Assembly (NCBI RefSeq): GCF_000736415.1
Contig: NZ_CP009043.1
Location: 806,001-870,000 of the forward strand
Direction: 5' to 3'
Length of the DNA stretch: 64,000 nt
Source of the DNA: Campylobacter iguaniorum
GTDB taxonomy: Bacteria > Campylobacterota > Campylobacteria > Campylobacterales > Campylobacteraceae
Shown here: positions 36,498-45,364 of the stretch, piece by piece
How positions within the stretch are numbered: the stretch's first letter is position 1
Layout: each line of letters starts with the position of its first letter
Program-made: the position numbers and the translations under genes
Notes under the pieces: model-generated
Database searches by the model: none
What the model was told of the DNA's origin: nothing
The model's input: only the letters and a program-made list of their open reading frames with translations

Positions 36498-37532
36498 ATG
36501 AAAATTGATATAAATTTAAAAGATAATGGTTATAGCGTATTCATAGATGAGCTAAAAAGCCTTGAGTTTAAGGGCAAAGTAGCAGTCGTGACAAACTCAA
36601 AAGTCGGTGGGCTTTATCTAAAAGAAGTGCTAAATTTAATCAAAGCTGATGAGATTTTTACCGTGAGTATTCCTGATGGCGAACAGTATAAAAATTTAGC
36701 AACAATAGAGAAAATTTTAGAAGAACTTTTTGTAAGTAGACTAGAGCGAAACAGCACACTTATCGCTCTTGGTGGCGGGGTTATCAGCGATATGACTGGA
36801 TTTGCGGCGAGTATTTATGAGCGTGGGATAAACTTCATCAATATCCCGACAACTCTTCTAGCTCAAGTCGATGCTAGCGTGGGTGGCAAAACTGGAGTAA
36901 ATAATAAATTTGGCAAAAATCTAATCGGTACGTTTTATCAGCCAAAAGCAGTTTATTGCGAGACTAAATTTTTACGCTCTCTGCCAGCTAGAGAGTTTAG
37001 TGCTGGGCTTGCGGAAGCGTTAAAAATGGCAGTTATGTTTGATAAAGAGTTTTTTGATTTTATGCAAAAATGCGATATAAATGATAATGAGAATATAAAA
37101 ACAATCATTGCAAAATGCGTCAGCCTAAAAGCTGGTGTCGTAAGCAAAGATGAAAAAGAAGCTGGAGTTAGAGCTGTGCTAAATTACGGCCATACTTTCG
37201 CTCATGTCATAGAAATGCAGACAAAATATACTAAATTTTTGCACGGTGAAGCAGTCGCAGTGGGTATGAATATGGCAAATCATTTAGCCCTTAAGCTTGG
37301 CTTGATAGATAAATTTGAGCTTGAAAGTATTAAAAATACGCTAGTTAAATTTGGTCTGCCAATAAACTACAAGATAGAAGATGAAGAGGCGTTTTATGAT
37401 GCGTTTTTCTTGGATAAAAAAAGTGGAAATAACAAAATCAAATTTATATTGCCAAATAAAATAGGAAATTTTGCCCTTAAAAATGATATAGATAAAGATA
37501 TTGTTTTGGACGTTTTAAGGATGTTTAAATGA
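36498..37532 (+). CDS. aroB: 3-dehydroquinate synthase
   Basis: A 344-residue NAD- and zinc-dependent enzyme, second step of the shikimate pathway. Present are IPDGEQYKNL, ALGGGVISDMTGFAASIYERGINFINIPTTLLAQVDASVGGKTGVN (family core) and the metal-site HTFAH and FLHGEAVAVG. It starts behind AAAAGGA and its stop overlaps the mechanosensitive channel gene (ATGA). Confidence 0.96.
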   Translation: MKIDINLKDNGYSVFIDELKSLEFKGKVAVVTNSKVGGLYLKEVLNLIKADEIFTVSIPDGEQYKNLATIEKILEELFVSRLERNSTLIALGGGVISDMTGFAASIYERGINFINIPTTLLAQVDASVGGKTGVNNKFGKNLIGTFYQPKAVYCETKFLRSLPAREFSAGLAEALKMAVMFDKEFFDFMQKCDINDNENIKTIIAKCVSLKAGVVSKDEKEAGVRAVLNYGHTFAHVIEMQTKYTKFLHGEAVAVGMNMANHLALKLGLIDKFELESIKNTLVKFGLPINYKIEDEEAFYDAFFLDKKSGNNKIKFILPNKIGNFALKNDIDKDIVLDVLRMFK

Positions 37533-39106
37533 AAAAATTAGTTGCGTTTTTAGCTGTTTTTATCATAAATTTATTACTCTTTGGCGAGTCAAATATAAGC
37601 CAAGAACAAAAGATAAATGACTTAAATGCAAAAATTATAAACTATGATTCACAGGTAAAAAACAACATTTGGCTAATTCGCTACGCTAATTACAACACGT
37701 ATCAAAATTTGCTAATCCAGCTAGATGATATCCAAAACGAAATCCAAAATACAAACAAAAAAGATATAGAAAAAATTGATGATCTAAAAAACAAAAGCTC
37801 AAGCCTCACAGAGCAAATCGAGCTTTTAAAAGAGTATGAAAAGTCCCCGTTTCAAAATATGCTAGTCGTCCCAGAGATAGATGAATTCCCTAAAATCACA
37901 AATCCAGTGGCTTTGATATCTGGTTTTTCATATATAAAACGCCTAAAAAATGAGAAAGAAGAGTATAAGAGTAGGCTTTTGAAGCTTGAAGATGCTTTGG
38001 AGGTTTTCAGACAAAAAGAGATAGCCCAAAAAGAGCTATATGACGTAAATCAAAGCATGGAAAATCTCTCCAGCCTTAATGAAACTAGAAGAGAGATAAG
38101 TGAGTTTCAAATAGCAAAAGATATAGCCACTACCACTTTTGGTGTCTATCAAAAAAAGCTTGATGAAGCCATAAATAGAGCAAGTGTCGAAGTAAAAGAC
38201 CAGATCAAACAGACTTTTGCCATTATTCTAACAATAATTGTGGTTATTTTAATAGGATTTTTGTGTAAATTTATAGCCAAAAAATACATCACTGACAACC
38301 AAAGATTTTACACTGTAAATAAATTTATAAACGTAATAAATTTCACCATTATCATCTTTGTTTTGCTTTTTGCTTATATCGAAAATGTAAGCTATATGGT
38401 GACTATCTTGGGTTTTGCTTCAGCTGGTCTTGCCATTGCGATGAAAGATATGTTTATGAGTCTGCTTGGCTGGAGTGTTATTATTTTTGGCGGTACTTTC
38501 CACGTGGGAGATAGAATCCGCGTAAGATATCAAAACAGCGATTATGTCGGCGATATCATCGATATAAGCTTACTTAGAATGACTATTTATGAAGATATCA
38601 CGCTTACTACCTATCTTACAAATAGGCGTAGTGGTAGGATAGTTTTCATACCAAATAACTATATTTTTACAGAGCTCATCGCCAATTACACTCATAGCGG
38701 TATGAAGACTGTTTGGGATGGAATTGACATCATGCTAAGCTTTGATAGTAACCACAAAAAAGCAATGTATATCATCAAAAATATAACCAGAAAATACTCA
38801 AAAGGCTACACAGACATAGCAAAACAACAAATGAATAAGCTAAGAGATCAATACAGTATAAAAAATCCAAATGTTGAGCCAAGGATTTATAGTTTTTTTG
38901 AGCCTTATGGTATAAATATAAGTGTTTGGTATATGACGAACTCTTACGCAGCTTTGGCTCTAAGAAGCACTATAAGTGCTGAAATAATCGAAGCTTTAAA
39001 TTTAGAAGATGATATCAAAATAGCTTATCCGACCCAAACTCTATTTTTTGGGCAAAAGAAACAACCCCAAGAAATACCAGATATTAGCAAGGAACTTTTA
39101 TATTGA
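37529..39106 (+). CDS. MscS-family mechanosensitive channel with long periplasmic N-terminus
   Basis: A 525-residue protein. After a signal peptide (about 1-20) comes a coiled-coil-rich periplasmic domain to about residue 230, then transmembrane helices (TFAIILTIIVVILIGFLCKF, FTIIIFVLLFAYI and MVTILGFASAGLAIAMKDMF). The last is the pore-lining Gly/Ala helix of MscS. The beta domain follows (GGTFHVGDRIRV). It releases solutes on hypo-osmotic shock. The large N-terminal extension places it among the longer MscK/YbdG-like relatives. Confidence 0.88.
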   Translation: MKKLVAFLAVFIINLLLFGESNISQEQKINDLNAKIINYDSQVKNNIWLIRYANYNTYQNLLIQLDDIQNEIQNTNKKDIEKIDDLKNKSSSLTEQIELLKEYEKSPFQNMLVVPEIDEFPKITNPVALISGFSYIKRLKNEKEEYKSRLLKLEDALEVFRQKEIAQKELYDVNQSMENLSSLNETRREISEFQIAKDIATTTFGVYQKKLDEAINRASVEVKDQIKQTFAIILTIIVVILIGFLCKFIAKKYITDNQRFYTVNKFINVINFTIIIFVLLFAYIENVSYMVTILGFASAGLAIAMKDMFMSLLGWSVIIFGGTFHVGDRIRVRYQNSDYVGDIIDISLLRMTIYEDITLTTYLTNRRSGRIVFIPNNYIFTELIANYTHSGMKTVWDGIDIMLSFDSNHKKAMYIIKNITRKYSKGYTDIAKQQMNKLRDQYSIKNPNVEPRIYSFFEPYGINISVWYMTNSYAALALRSTISAEIIEALNLEDDIKIAYPTQTLFFGQKKQPQEIPDISKELLY

Positions 39107-40344
39107 AAGTATATTTTAAAACTTTTGGTTGTAGAACAAATATTTATGATACCCAGCTTATGAAAAGCTATGTCAAAAACGCAGTTATAGTAAATGATGA
39201 GTTTGAGGCTGACGTGATAGTAGTAAATTCATGCACTGTCACAAATGGCGCAGATAGTGGCGCTAGAACGTATATAAATCACATGAAAAATAGCGGTAAA
39301 AAGGTTATTTTGACTGGTTGTGGAGCAGTGAGCAAGGGCGAAGAGCTGTTTAAAAAAAGCTCAGTATTTGGAGTGCTTGGAGCTAGTCATAAATCAAAAA
39401 TCGATAGTTTTCTAGCTTCACAAGCCCCATTTTATGAGCTTGGAGATCTAAATTTCATCGATAAAAATATAGTAAGCGACTATGAAAATCACACAAAAGC
39501 CTTTATCAAAATCCAAGAGGGGTGCAACTTTGCTTGTAGTTACTGCATTATCCCAAGCGTAAGAGGAAAAAGTAGAAGCATAGATGAAGAAGTTATTTTA
39601 AATGAAGCCAAAATCTTAGCAAATAATGGCTACAATGAGATAGTTTTAACTGGTACAAATATAGGAAGTTACGGGCAGAGTAATAATTCAAGTCTTGGTA
39701 AACTTTTGCAAAAACTAGGAAGTATAAAAGGTATAAAACGCATAAGACTTGGTAGCATTGAGCCAAGCCAGATAGATGAGAGTTTCAAAGAGATCTTAAA
39801 AGAGCCTTGGCTAGAGCGTCATCTTCACATAGCTCTTCAGCACACAAGCCAAAAGATGCTTACGATAATGAAAAGGCGAAATAGGGCGTTTAAAGATATT
39901 GAGCTTTTTAATGAACTTAGCGAGATTGGATTTGCTCTTGGGACTGATTATATCGTGGGGCATCCTGGAGAGAGTGAAGAGATATGGGAAGAGGCATTAG
40001 AAAATTTTAAAAAATTCCCATTAACTCATCTTCACGCCTTTATCTATAGCCCAAGAAATGCGACGGTTTCAGCTACGATGAAGCAAGACGTGGATGGCAT
40101 AACTGCCAAAAATCGCCTAAAAACCTTAAAAAATATAGTCTATCTAAACAACTTTGAGTTTAGGAAGAAAAACAGAGTTCCTTTGGAGATTTTGGTCGAA
40201 AAACGTGATGATGACGGACTTTATGACGGATTTGACCAGTTTTATAACAAAATAAAAATAAGCTCAAAAAGCGATATAAGAAAAGAGTGGATTTTAATCA
40301 AAGATTACGAGGTAAAAGCCGATGATAACTATGCCCAAATTTAA
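39103..40344 (+). CDS. mtaB: tRNA t6A37 methylthiotransferase MtaB
   Basis: A 413-residue radical SAM enzyme adding a methylthio group to t6A37 of tRNA. The N-terminal UPF0004 domain has its three cysteines in FGCRTN, NSCTVT and TGCGAVS. The radical SAM cluster is GCNFACSYCIIPSVRG (CxxxCxxC). A TRAM-like C-terminal domain starts near residue 350. Start is a TTG overlapping the channel gene's TGA. tsaE, the t6A factor, is in the window at 34057. Confidence 0.92.
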   Translation: MKVYFKTFGCRTNIYDTQLMKSYVKNAVIVNDEFEADVIVVNSCTVTNGADSGARTYINHMKNSGKKVILTGCGAVSKGEELFKKSSVFGVLGASHKSKIDSFLASQAPFYELGDLNFIDKNIVSDYENHTKAFIKIQEGCNFACSYCIIPSVRGKSRSIDEEVILNEAKILANNGYNEIVLTGTNIGSYGQSNNSSLGKLLQKLGSIKGIKRIRLGSIEPSQIDESFKEILKEPWLERHLHIALQHTSQKMLTIMKRRNRAFKDIELFNELSEIGFALGTDYIVGHPGESEEIWEEALENFKKFPLTHLHAFIYSPRNATVSATMKQDVDGITAKNRLKTLKNIVYLNNFEFRKKNRVPLEILVEKRDDDGLYDGFDQFYNKIKISSKSDIRKEWILIKDYEVKADDNYAQI

Positions 40345-41983
40345 CCTTAAATTTAGCCCAAAAAATATAATAATATTAGTAAGCGTTGTTTTATGCTTGC
40401 TGCTTGTTTTTGTGGCACTTAGAAATACGCCAAAACATATAAATTTGATGCAATATGATAATTTGCTTCAGTCAAACTCAATCCAAAGTGCAACTCTTGA
40501 TAATGAAAATATCATCATAAAAGCTGGCAATCAAAACTTCATTGTGCTTAAAGATTCTATAAATTTAAACGAATTAGGTCAAAAAGTAGCTATAAACTCA
40601 GCTAGCGGATATGGATTTTTATATTTTATTTTGCTTCTTATTTTGGCTATTTTTGGTGGTTTTGCTGTATTTAAATTTATATCAAAAGGCAAAGCTATTC
40701 AAAGCAAAAAAGAGGAAAAAGAGCTTGGCTCTATGGTATCAAATGAAGTAGTTCCAGCTATTTCAAGCGTGAAATTTAGCGATGTGGCTGGCATAGATGA
40801 AGTCAAAGTAGAGCTAATGGAAGTGGTTGATTTTTTGAAAAATCCAAAAGCTTATAAAGAATTTGGTATCAAAATGCCAAAAGGCGTACTTATGGTAGGG
40901 CCTCCAGGAGTTGGTAAAACTCTTGTGGCAAAAGCAGTCGCTGGAGAGGCGAACGTGCCATTTTTTTACCAAAGTGGTGCAAGTTTTGTGCAAATTTATG
41001 CTGGAATGGGCGCAAAAAGAGTTAGAGAGCTTTTTTCTATGGCTAAGGCTTACGCGCCAAGTATAATATTTATCGATGAGATTGACGCTGTGGGTAAGGC
41101 TAGGGGTGGCGGCAGAAGTGACGAGAGAGAAGCTACGCTCAATCAACTTCTAACCGAAATGGATGGATTTGAGGACAATAGCGGAGTTATCGTCATTGCT
41201 GCGACAAACAAGATAGAAATGATGGATGACGCGTTGCTTAGAAGTGGAAGGTTTGATAGGCGTATATTTTTGAGTTTGCCAGATCTTAAAGACAGATTTG
41301 CCATACTTTCTTCATATCTTAAAGATAAAAATCATAGCGTAAATATAGAAAATTTAGCTAGAAATACGACTGGATTTAGCTCAGCAGGGCTTGCAACTTT
41401 AGTCAATGAAGCAGCGATCAATGCTCTTAGATGCAAAAGAAATGAGATAAGCGAAGATGATTTTAAGGCCGTGAGCGATAAGGTGTTGTTTGGAAAGAAA
41501 AAGGCTCATCAGCTAAGCAAAGAAGAAAAAGAGATTCAAGCTATCTATCAAGGCTCAAAGGCTTTGATGGCTGAGTTTTTGGGAGTTGAGTTTGATAGAA
41601 TTTCGCTTTTGGAAGATAAATTTAGCAAGAGTGGCGAGTTTATAGAGTCTCAAAGCGCCTTATTATCTAAGATAAAAATCCATCTTGTTGGTTACGCAGC
41701 ACTTAAAATTTACAAAAACGAACTCTACACAAACTCCAGCAAAGACCTTGCAAAAGCTAGAGAGCTTGCTACAAGATATGTAAATGAGTATGCTATGAAC
41801 TTAAATTTAATAGCTGGAGTAAATGATATAAAAGCCGTGCTTGATAGATGCATGAGCGAAACTTTGGAGTTTGTCTCTAAAATAGGGCCCCAGCTAGAAG
41901 CCACAACTAAATATCTACTAGAAAATGAAATCATAGATCAAGAGACAATAAAAGAATTAATAAGGAAGAGCCATGAAAGTTAA
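40322..41983 (+). CDS. FtsH-like AAA+ membrane protein with a degenerate protease site
   Basis: A 553-residue FtsH paralogue. Two membrane helices (about 15-33 and 98-119) flank a short periplasmic region. The AAA module is complete: Walker A GPPGVGKT (193-200), Walker B IIFIDEID (249-256), second region of homology [15 protein letters not shown] (303-317). The helix that should carry zinc-binding HEXXH reads YQGSK at 409-413 ([13 protein letters not shown] in place of the usual YHEAGHA), so metalloprotease activity is not expected. It may be an unfoldase or regulator. It overlaps mtaB and the next gene. Confidence 0.85.
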   Translation: MITMPKFNLKFSPKNIIILVSVVLCLLLVFVALRNTPKHINLMQYDNLLQSNSIQSATLDNENIIIKAGNQNFIVLKDSINLNELGQKVAINSASGYGFLYFILLLILAIFGGFAVFKFISKGKAIQSKKEEKELGSMVSNEVVPAISSVKFSDVAGIDEVKVELMEVVDFLKNPKAYKEFGIKMPKGVLMVGPPGVGKTLVAKAVAGEANVPFFYQSGASFVQIYAGMGAKRVRELFSMAKAYAPSIIFIDEIDAVGKARGGGRSDEREATLNQLLTEMDGFEDNSGVIVIAATNKIEMMDDALLRSGRFDRRIFLSLPDLKDRFAILSSYLKDKNHSVNIENLARNTTGFSSAGLATLVNEAAINALRCKRNEISEDDFKAVSDKVLFGKKKAHQLSKEEKEIQAIYQGSKALMAEFLGVEFDRISLLEDKFSKSGEFIESQSALLSKIKIHLVGYAALKIYKNELYTNSSKDLAKARELATRYVNEYAMNLNLIAGVNDIKAVLDRCMSETLEFVSKIGPQLEATTKYLLENEIIDQETIKELIRKSHES

Positions 41984-42500
41984 AATAGGGATTTTGACGC
42001 TTAGCGATAGGGCGAGTAGTGGAGTGTATGAGGACAAAAGTGGCGTGGCTATAAAAGAGATTTTGAGCGATTGGATAGTGAGCGAGTGTGAGTATGTCTA
42101 CAAGGTCATTCCTGATGAGTTTGATTTGATAGTGCAAAATTTAAAAGATATGTGTGACGCTGGTTGCGATCTAGTCTTGACTACTGGCGGCACAGGTCCA
42201 GCGCCCCGTGATGTCACTCCTGAAGCCACGCAGCAAGTGTGTCAAAAGATGATGCCAGGATTTGGCGAGCTGATGAGAGCTACAAGCCTCAAATACGTCC
42301 CTACTGCGATTCTCTCAAGGCAAACTGCTGGTATCAGAGACAAAAGCTTGATAGTAAATCTTCCAGGTCAGCCAAAGGCTATAAAGGAGTGCTTGGAGCC
42401 GATTTTTCCAGCTATTCCGTATTGCATAGATCTGATTGGTGGAGCTTATATCGATACTGATGAAAGCAAAATGAAGGTTTTTAGACCAAAATCAAAGTAG
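41973..42500 (+). CDS. Molybdopterin adenylyltransferase (MogA/MoaB family)
   Basis: A 175-residue protein of the MoaB/MogA family, which adenylates molybdopterin before metal insertion by MoeA (encoded at 50255). Motifs are TLSDRASSGVYEDKSG, TTGGTGPAPRDVTPEAT and LPGQPKAIKECLEPIFPAIPYC. MogA versus MoaB cannot be split with certainty. It is the last gene of the run; its stop is the first base pair of a hairpin. Confidence 0.88.
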   Translation: MKVKIGILTLSDRASSGVYEDKSGVAIKEILSDWIVSECEYVYKVIPDEFDLIVQNLKDMCDAGCDLVLTTGGTGPAPRDVTPEATQQVCQKMMPGFGELMRATSLKYVPTAILSRQTAGIRDKSLIVNLPGQPKAIKECLEPIFPAIPYCIDLIGGAYIDTDESKMKVFRPKSK

Positions 42501-42531
42501 GGCTAAACTAACTATTTAAATTTAAGCCCTA
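42498..42531. terminator. Bidirectional terminator overlapping two gene ends
   Basis: A 7-bp stem TAGGGCT (42498-42504) with AGCCCTA (42525-42531) and a 20-base loop, followed by ATAATTTTTG on the plus strand. The left arm is the mog stop codon region and the right arm is within the last codons of the convergent glycosyltransferase gene. Confidence 0.55.
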
Positions 42532-43492
42532 TAATTTTTGCATAAATTTTATAGCTAAATGAAAAACGAAATAGATAAAATAGTATCTTTAGTTTTTTAT
42601 TTAGCAGTTTAAAACCGGGGCTTTTGAAAGCAGTTTTTATATCCGCACAAGCAAACTCCATAACTTTGCCATAATCATCAAAGCTATAAGGCTTCAAAGT
42701 CAGAGCTGCGGCGTATTTTAAATTTAAAAAATAAGCATTGACATAAGCTTTTTGAGTATCATTTAAGCTAAATTTATCAAAAAATCTTTCAAGGTCGCTT
42801 TGCACTATTCTAACATCGCTAAAATGCTTAAATTTCATCTGTTTTGAGCTATTGTTTGAGCCGATTTGGTAGTTGCAAATTGGCTTGTTTATTTTGACTA
42901 TTTTTTGTGCTAGCCATATAAGCTTAGCATTTAGATTTGCATCTTCGGCGACAAAAACTTTGTCTATAAATTTAAGATTATTATCTTTTAGTAGTGATGT
43001 TTTGATGATTTTTCCCCAAATGCACGGGAATACGCTTTTGCTGATTGTAAAATAATCAAACAAAAACCGCTCTTTATCGACCAAACCACTGTTTGTTTCA
43101 TAGTTTGTTTGAGCTATGATTTTGCTTTCGTCATAATAGTAGTTAAAATCTTCAAAAACAATATCGGCGTCAAATTTAATTGCATTTTGATATAGTTCAT
43201 TTAGGATATTTGGGCATAAAAAATCATCACTATCCAAAAAAAGCACAAACTCGCCACTAGCTTTATTAATGCCAGCATTTCTAGCCGCACTTGCGCCAGA
43301 GTTTGGCTGGTCTATGATAGATAGCCTATCATCGCTAAAATTACCTAAAATCTCAAGCGTATTATCCGTGCTTCCATCATTTATGGCTATTATTTCTATA
43401 TCTTGCAAATCATTTTGCAGCACTGAGTTTATAGATCTGCAAAGAAACTCCCCTGCATTATAGCAAGGGATAATGACGCTGATTTTTGGCAT
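42512..43492 (-). CDS. Family 2 glycosyltransferase
   Basis: A 326-residue GT-A glycosyltransferase. It opens MPKISVIIPCYNAGEFLCRSINSVLQ, carries NDGSTDNT (nucleotide-sugar binding) and FLDSDDF (the DXD metal motif, about residue 85-91). The C-terminal third has a basic helical part without membrane spans. Sugar donor and acceptor cannot be predicted; targets could be lipooligosaccharide or capsule. Its start overlaps the stop of the aminotransferase gene by one base. Confidence 0.85.
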   Translation of the reverse strand: MPKISVIIPCYNAGEFLCRSINSVLQNDLQDIEIIAINDGSTDNTLEILGNFSDDRLSIIDQPNSGASAARNAGINKASGEFVLFLDSDDFLCPNILNELYQNAIKFDADIVFEDFNYYYDESKIIAQTNYETNSGLVDKERFLFDYFTISKSVFPCIWGKIIKTSLLKDNNLKFIDKVFVAEDANLNAKLIWLAQKIVKINKPICNYQIGSNNSSKQMKFKHFSDVRIVQSDLERFFDKFSLNDTQKAYVNAYFLNLKYAAALTLKPYSFDDYGKVMEFACADIKTAFKSPGFKLLNKKLKILFYLFRFSFSYKIYAKIIGLKFK

Positions 43493-44661
43493 TATTTTTT
43501 ATAATTTTCTACAAATTCGGCGATTCTTGCGATACCTTTTTTGATGCTTTGAAGGTCGCAAGCAAAGCTAATCCTGAAGTATCCATCCATCCCAAATCCA
43601 ACGCCTGGCACAGTAGCTACCAAGCCTTTTTCTAGTAGTTCTTGGCAAAATTTAACAGAGTTTGGCTCTACATCTTTGCAACTTACAAATAGATAAAATG
43701 CACCATCTGGTTTGACTACGCTTAGACCTTTGATATTGTTTATAGCCTCGACTGCCCAGTCGCGACGCTCCATAAATTTGCTTTTCATGTAGGCTATATC
43801 AGCGTCAGCTTCTCCAAGAAGTGCAGGTATGGCTCCAGCTTGGACTATGCTTGAGATATTGCTTGTGCTTTGGCTTTGAAGTTTTTTGACAGCTGCGTTT
43901 AGCTCGTCCATCACGCTTGCCATATATCCAAATCTCCAACCAGGCATCGCTCCGCATTTGCTAAGTCCGTTTATAGTGATAGTCCTTTTAAACATATCAT
44001 CGCTCACGCTAGCAGTAGCTACAAACTGGTCATTATAAGTTAGTTTTTCGTAAATTTCATCACTTAAAACTACGATATTTGTACCTTTTAGTACTTCACC
44101 AATGGCAAGAAGCTCATCTTTACTATAAACGCCACCGCAAGGATTGCTTGGGCTATTTAGTACGATTGCTTTTGTTCTTGGAGTGATAGCGTTTTTTAGT
44201 TGCAAAGCAGTTATTTTAAATTTATTTTCTTCGCTTGTTTCTACGATCACTGGATTTCCACCGCTAAATTTGACTATTTCTGGATAGCTTACCCAGTATG
44301 GAGATGGGATTATGACTTCATCGCCGTCATCTATGATACATTGAAAAATGTTAAATAATGAATGCTTTGCGCCTACGTTTGTTACGATTTGGCTTGTTTT
44401 GTATTCTAAGTTATTGTCTCTTTTTAGTTTTACGGCAATAGCTTTTAGAGTATCAGCAGCGCCTGGGACTGGAGTGTATTTGCCACAACCAGCATCTAAA
44501 GCCTTAATGACTGTGTCTTTGATGACCTTTGGTGTGTCAAAATCAGGCTCTCCAGCACTAAAACTAATAACATCTATGCCGTTTGCTTTCATCTCTTTTG
44601 CTTTTGAGCTAATAGCGATAGTTAGGCTCTCTGATAGCACTCCAATTCTTTTAGATAACAT
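43492..44661 (-). CDS. aspB: PLP-dependent aspartate aminotransferase (class I)
   Basis: A 389-residue fold-type I aminotransferase. PLP lysine lies in NGLSKCGAMPGWRFGY, the substrate/cofactor loops are LNSPSNPCGGVYS and VVLSDEIYEKLTY, and FYLFVSC and YFRISFAC are near the C-terminus with the substrate arginine. It interconverts aspartate or a related amino acid with 2-oxoglutarate; AspB is inferred from overall similarity. It lies 2 bases from cysE. Confidence 0.88.
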   Translation of the reverse strand: MLSKRIGVLSESLTIAISSKAKEMKANGIDVISFSAGEPDFDTPKVIKDTVIKALDAGCGKYTPVPGAADTLKAIAVKLKRDNNLEYKTSQIVTNVGAKHSLFNIFQCIIDDGDEVIIPSPYWVSYPEIVKFSGGNPVIVETSEENKFKITALQLKNAITPRTKAIVLNSPSNPCGGVYSKDELLAIGEVLKGTNIVVLSDEIYEKLTYNDQFVATASVSDDMFKRTITINGLSKCGAMPGWRFGYMASVMDELNAAVKKLQSQSTSNISSIVQAGAIPALLGEADADIAYMKSKFMERRDWAVEAINNIKGLSVVKPDGAFYLFVSCKDVEPNSVKFCQELLEKGLVATVPGVGFGMDGYFRISFACDLQSIKKGIARIAEFVENYKK

Positions 44662-44663
44662 TA

Positions 44664-45362
44664 TTACTCCTTGATTGATTGTATATATTTTTGATAAATT
44701 TCGTTTAGTTTTTCATCTTCGCTTGAGATGTTTCCGCCTTGTTTTGACACTTCATTTTCTAAAATTTCAATCCTTTTTATAAGATATCCAAGCATCTCTT
44801 TTGTGACGTCTGGTAGATTATCATGGGCAAGAGGTTTTTTACAGCATTCGCCTATGGTTCTAGCTGGAATTCCTACAGCAGTACAGCCATCTGGGACGCT
44901 TTTTACGACGACTGAATTTGCTCCTATTTTGGAGCCTTTTCCGATGACTATATTTCCCAAAACCTTAGCTCCAGCCCCGACTACAACGCTTTCTTCTAAA
45001 GTAGGGTGGCGTTTGCCTTTATCAAGGCTTACTCCACCAAGCGTGACGCCTTGATAGATTAAGCAATTATCGCCTATGATGGCAGTCTCACCGATGACAA
45101 CTCCAGTTGCATGATCGATGAAAACGCCACTTCCTATTTTGGCTGCCGGGTGGATATCGACGCGTGTTAAGAAGTTGCTAATGCCTGCTATTGCTCTGGC
45201 TATTTTATATAGTTTTTTGCTCCATAAAAAATGAGCTATTCTATGATTTACTATAGCCCAAACGCCAGGATAGTTAAAAATAAGTTCTATAAAAGATTTA
45301 TACGCTGGATCTTGAAGCTTTGGTTGGCTTAAATCTTCTTTTATCAAATTTAAAAGTCCCAT
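44664..45362 (-). CDS. cysE: Serine O-acetyltransferase
   Basis: A 232-residue enzyme that acetylates serine for cysteine synthesis. An N-terminal helical part is followed by a hexapeptide left-handed beta-helix: VDIHPAAKIGSGVFIDHATGVVIGETAIIGD carries the catalytic D and H, then YQGVTLGG and KVLGNIVIGKGSKIGANSVV. The C-terminus is longer and more charged than the short regulatory tail of E. coli CysE, so feedback by cysteine cannot be assumed. Confidence 0.93.
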   Translation of the reverse strand: MGLLNLIKEDLSQPKLQDPAYKSFIELIFNYPGVWAIVNHRIAHFLWSKKLYKIARAIAGISNFLTRVDIHPAAKIGSGVFIDHATGVVIGETAIIGDNCLIYQGVTLGGVSLDKGKRHPTLEESVVVGAGAKVLGNIVIGKGSKIGANSVVVKSVPDGCTAVGIPARTIGECCKKPLAHDNLPDVTKEMLGYLIKRIEILENEVSKQGGNISSEDEKLNEIYQKYIQSIKE

Positions 45363-45364
45363 TT

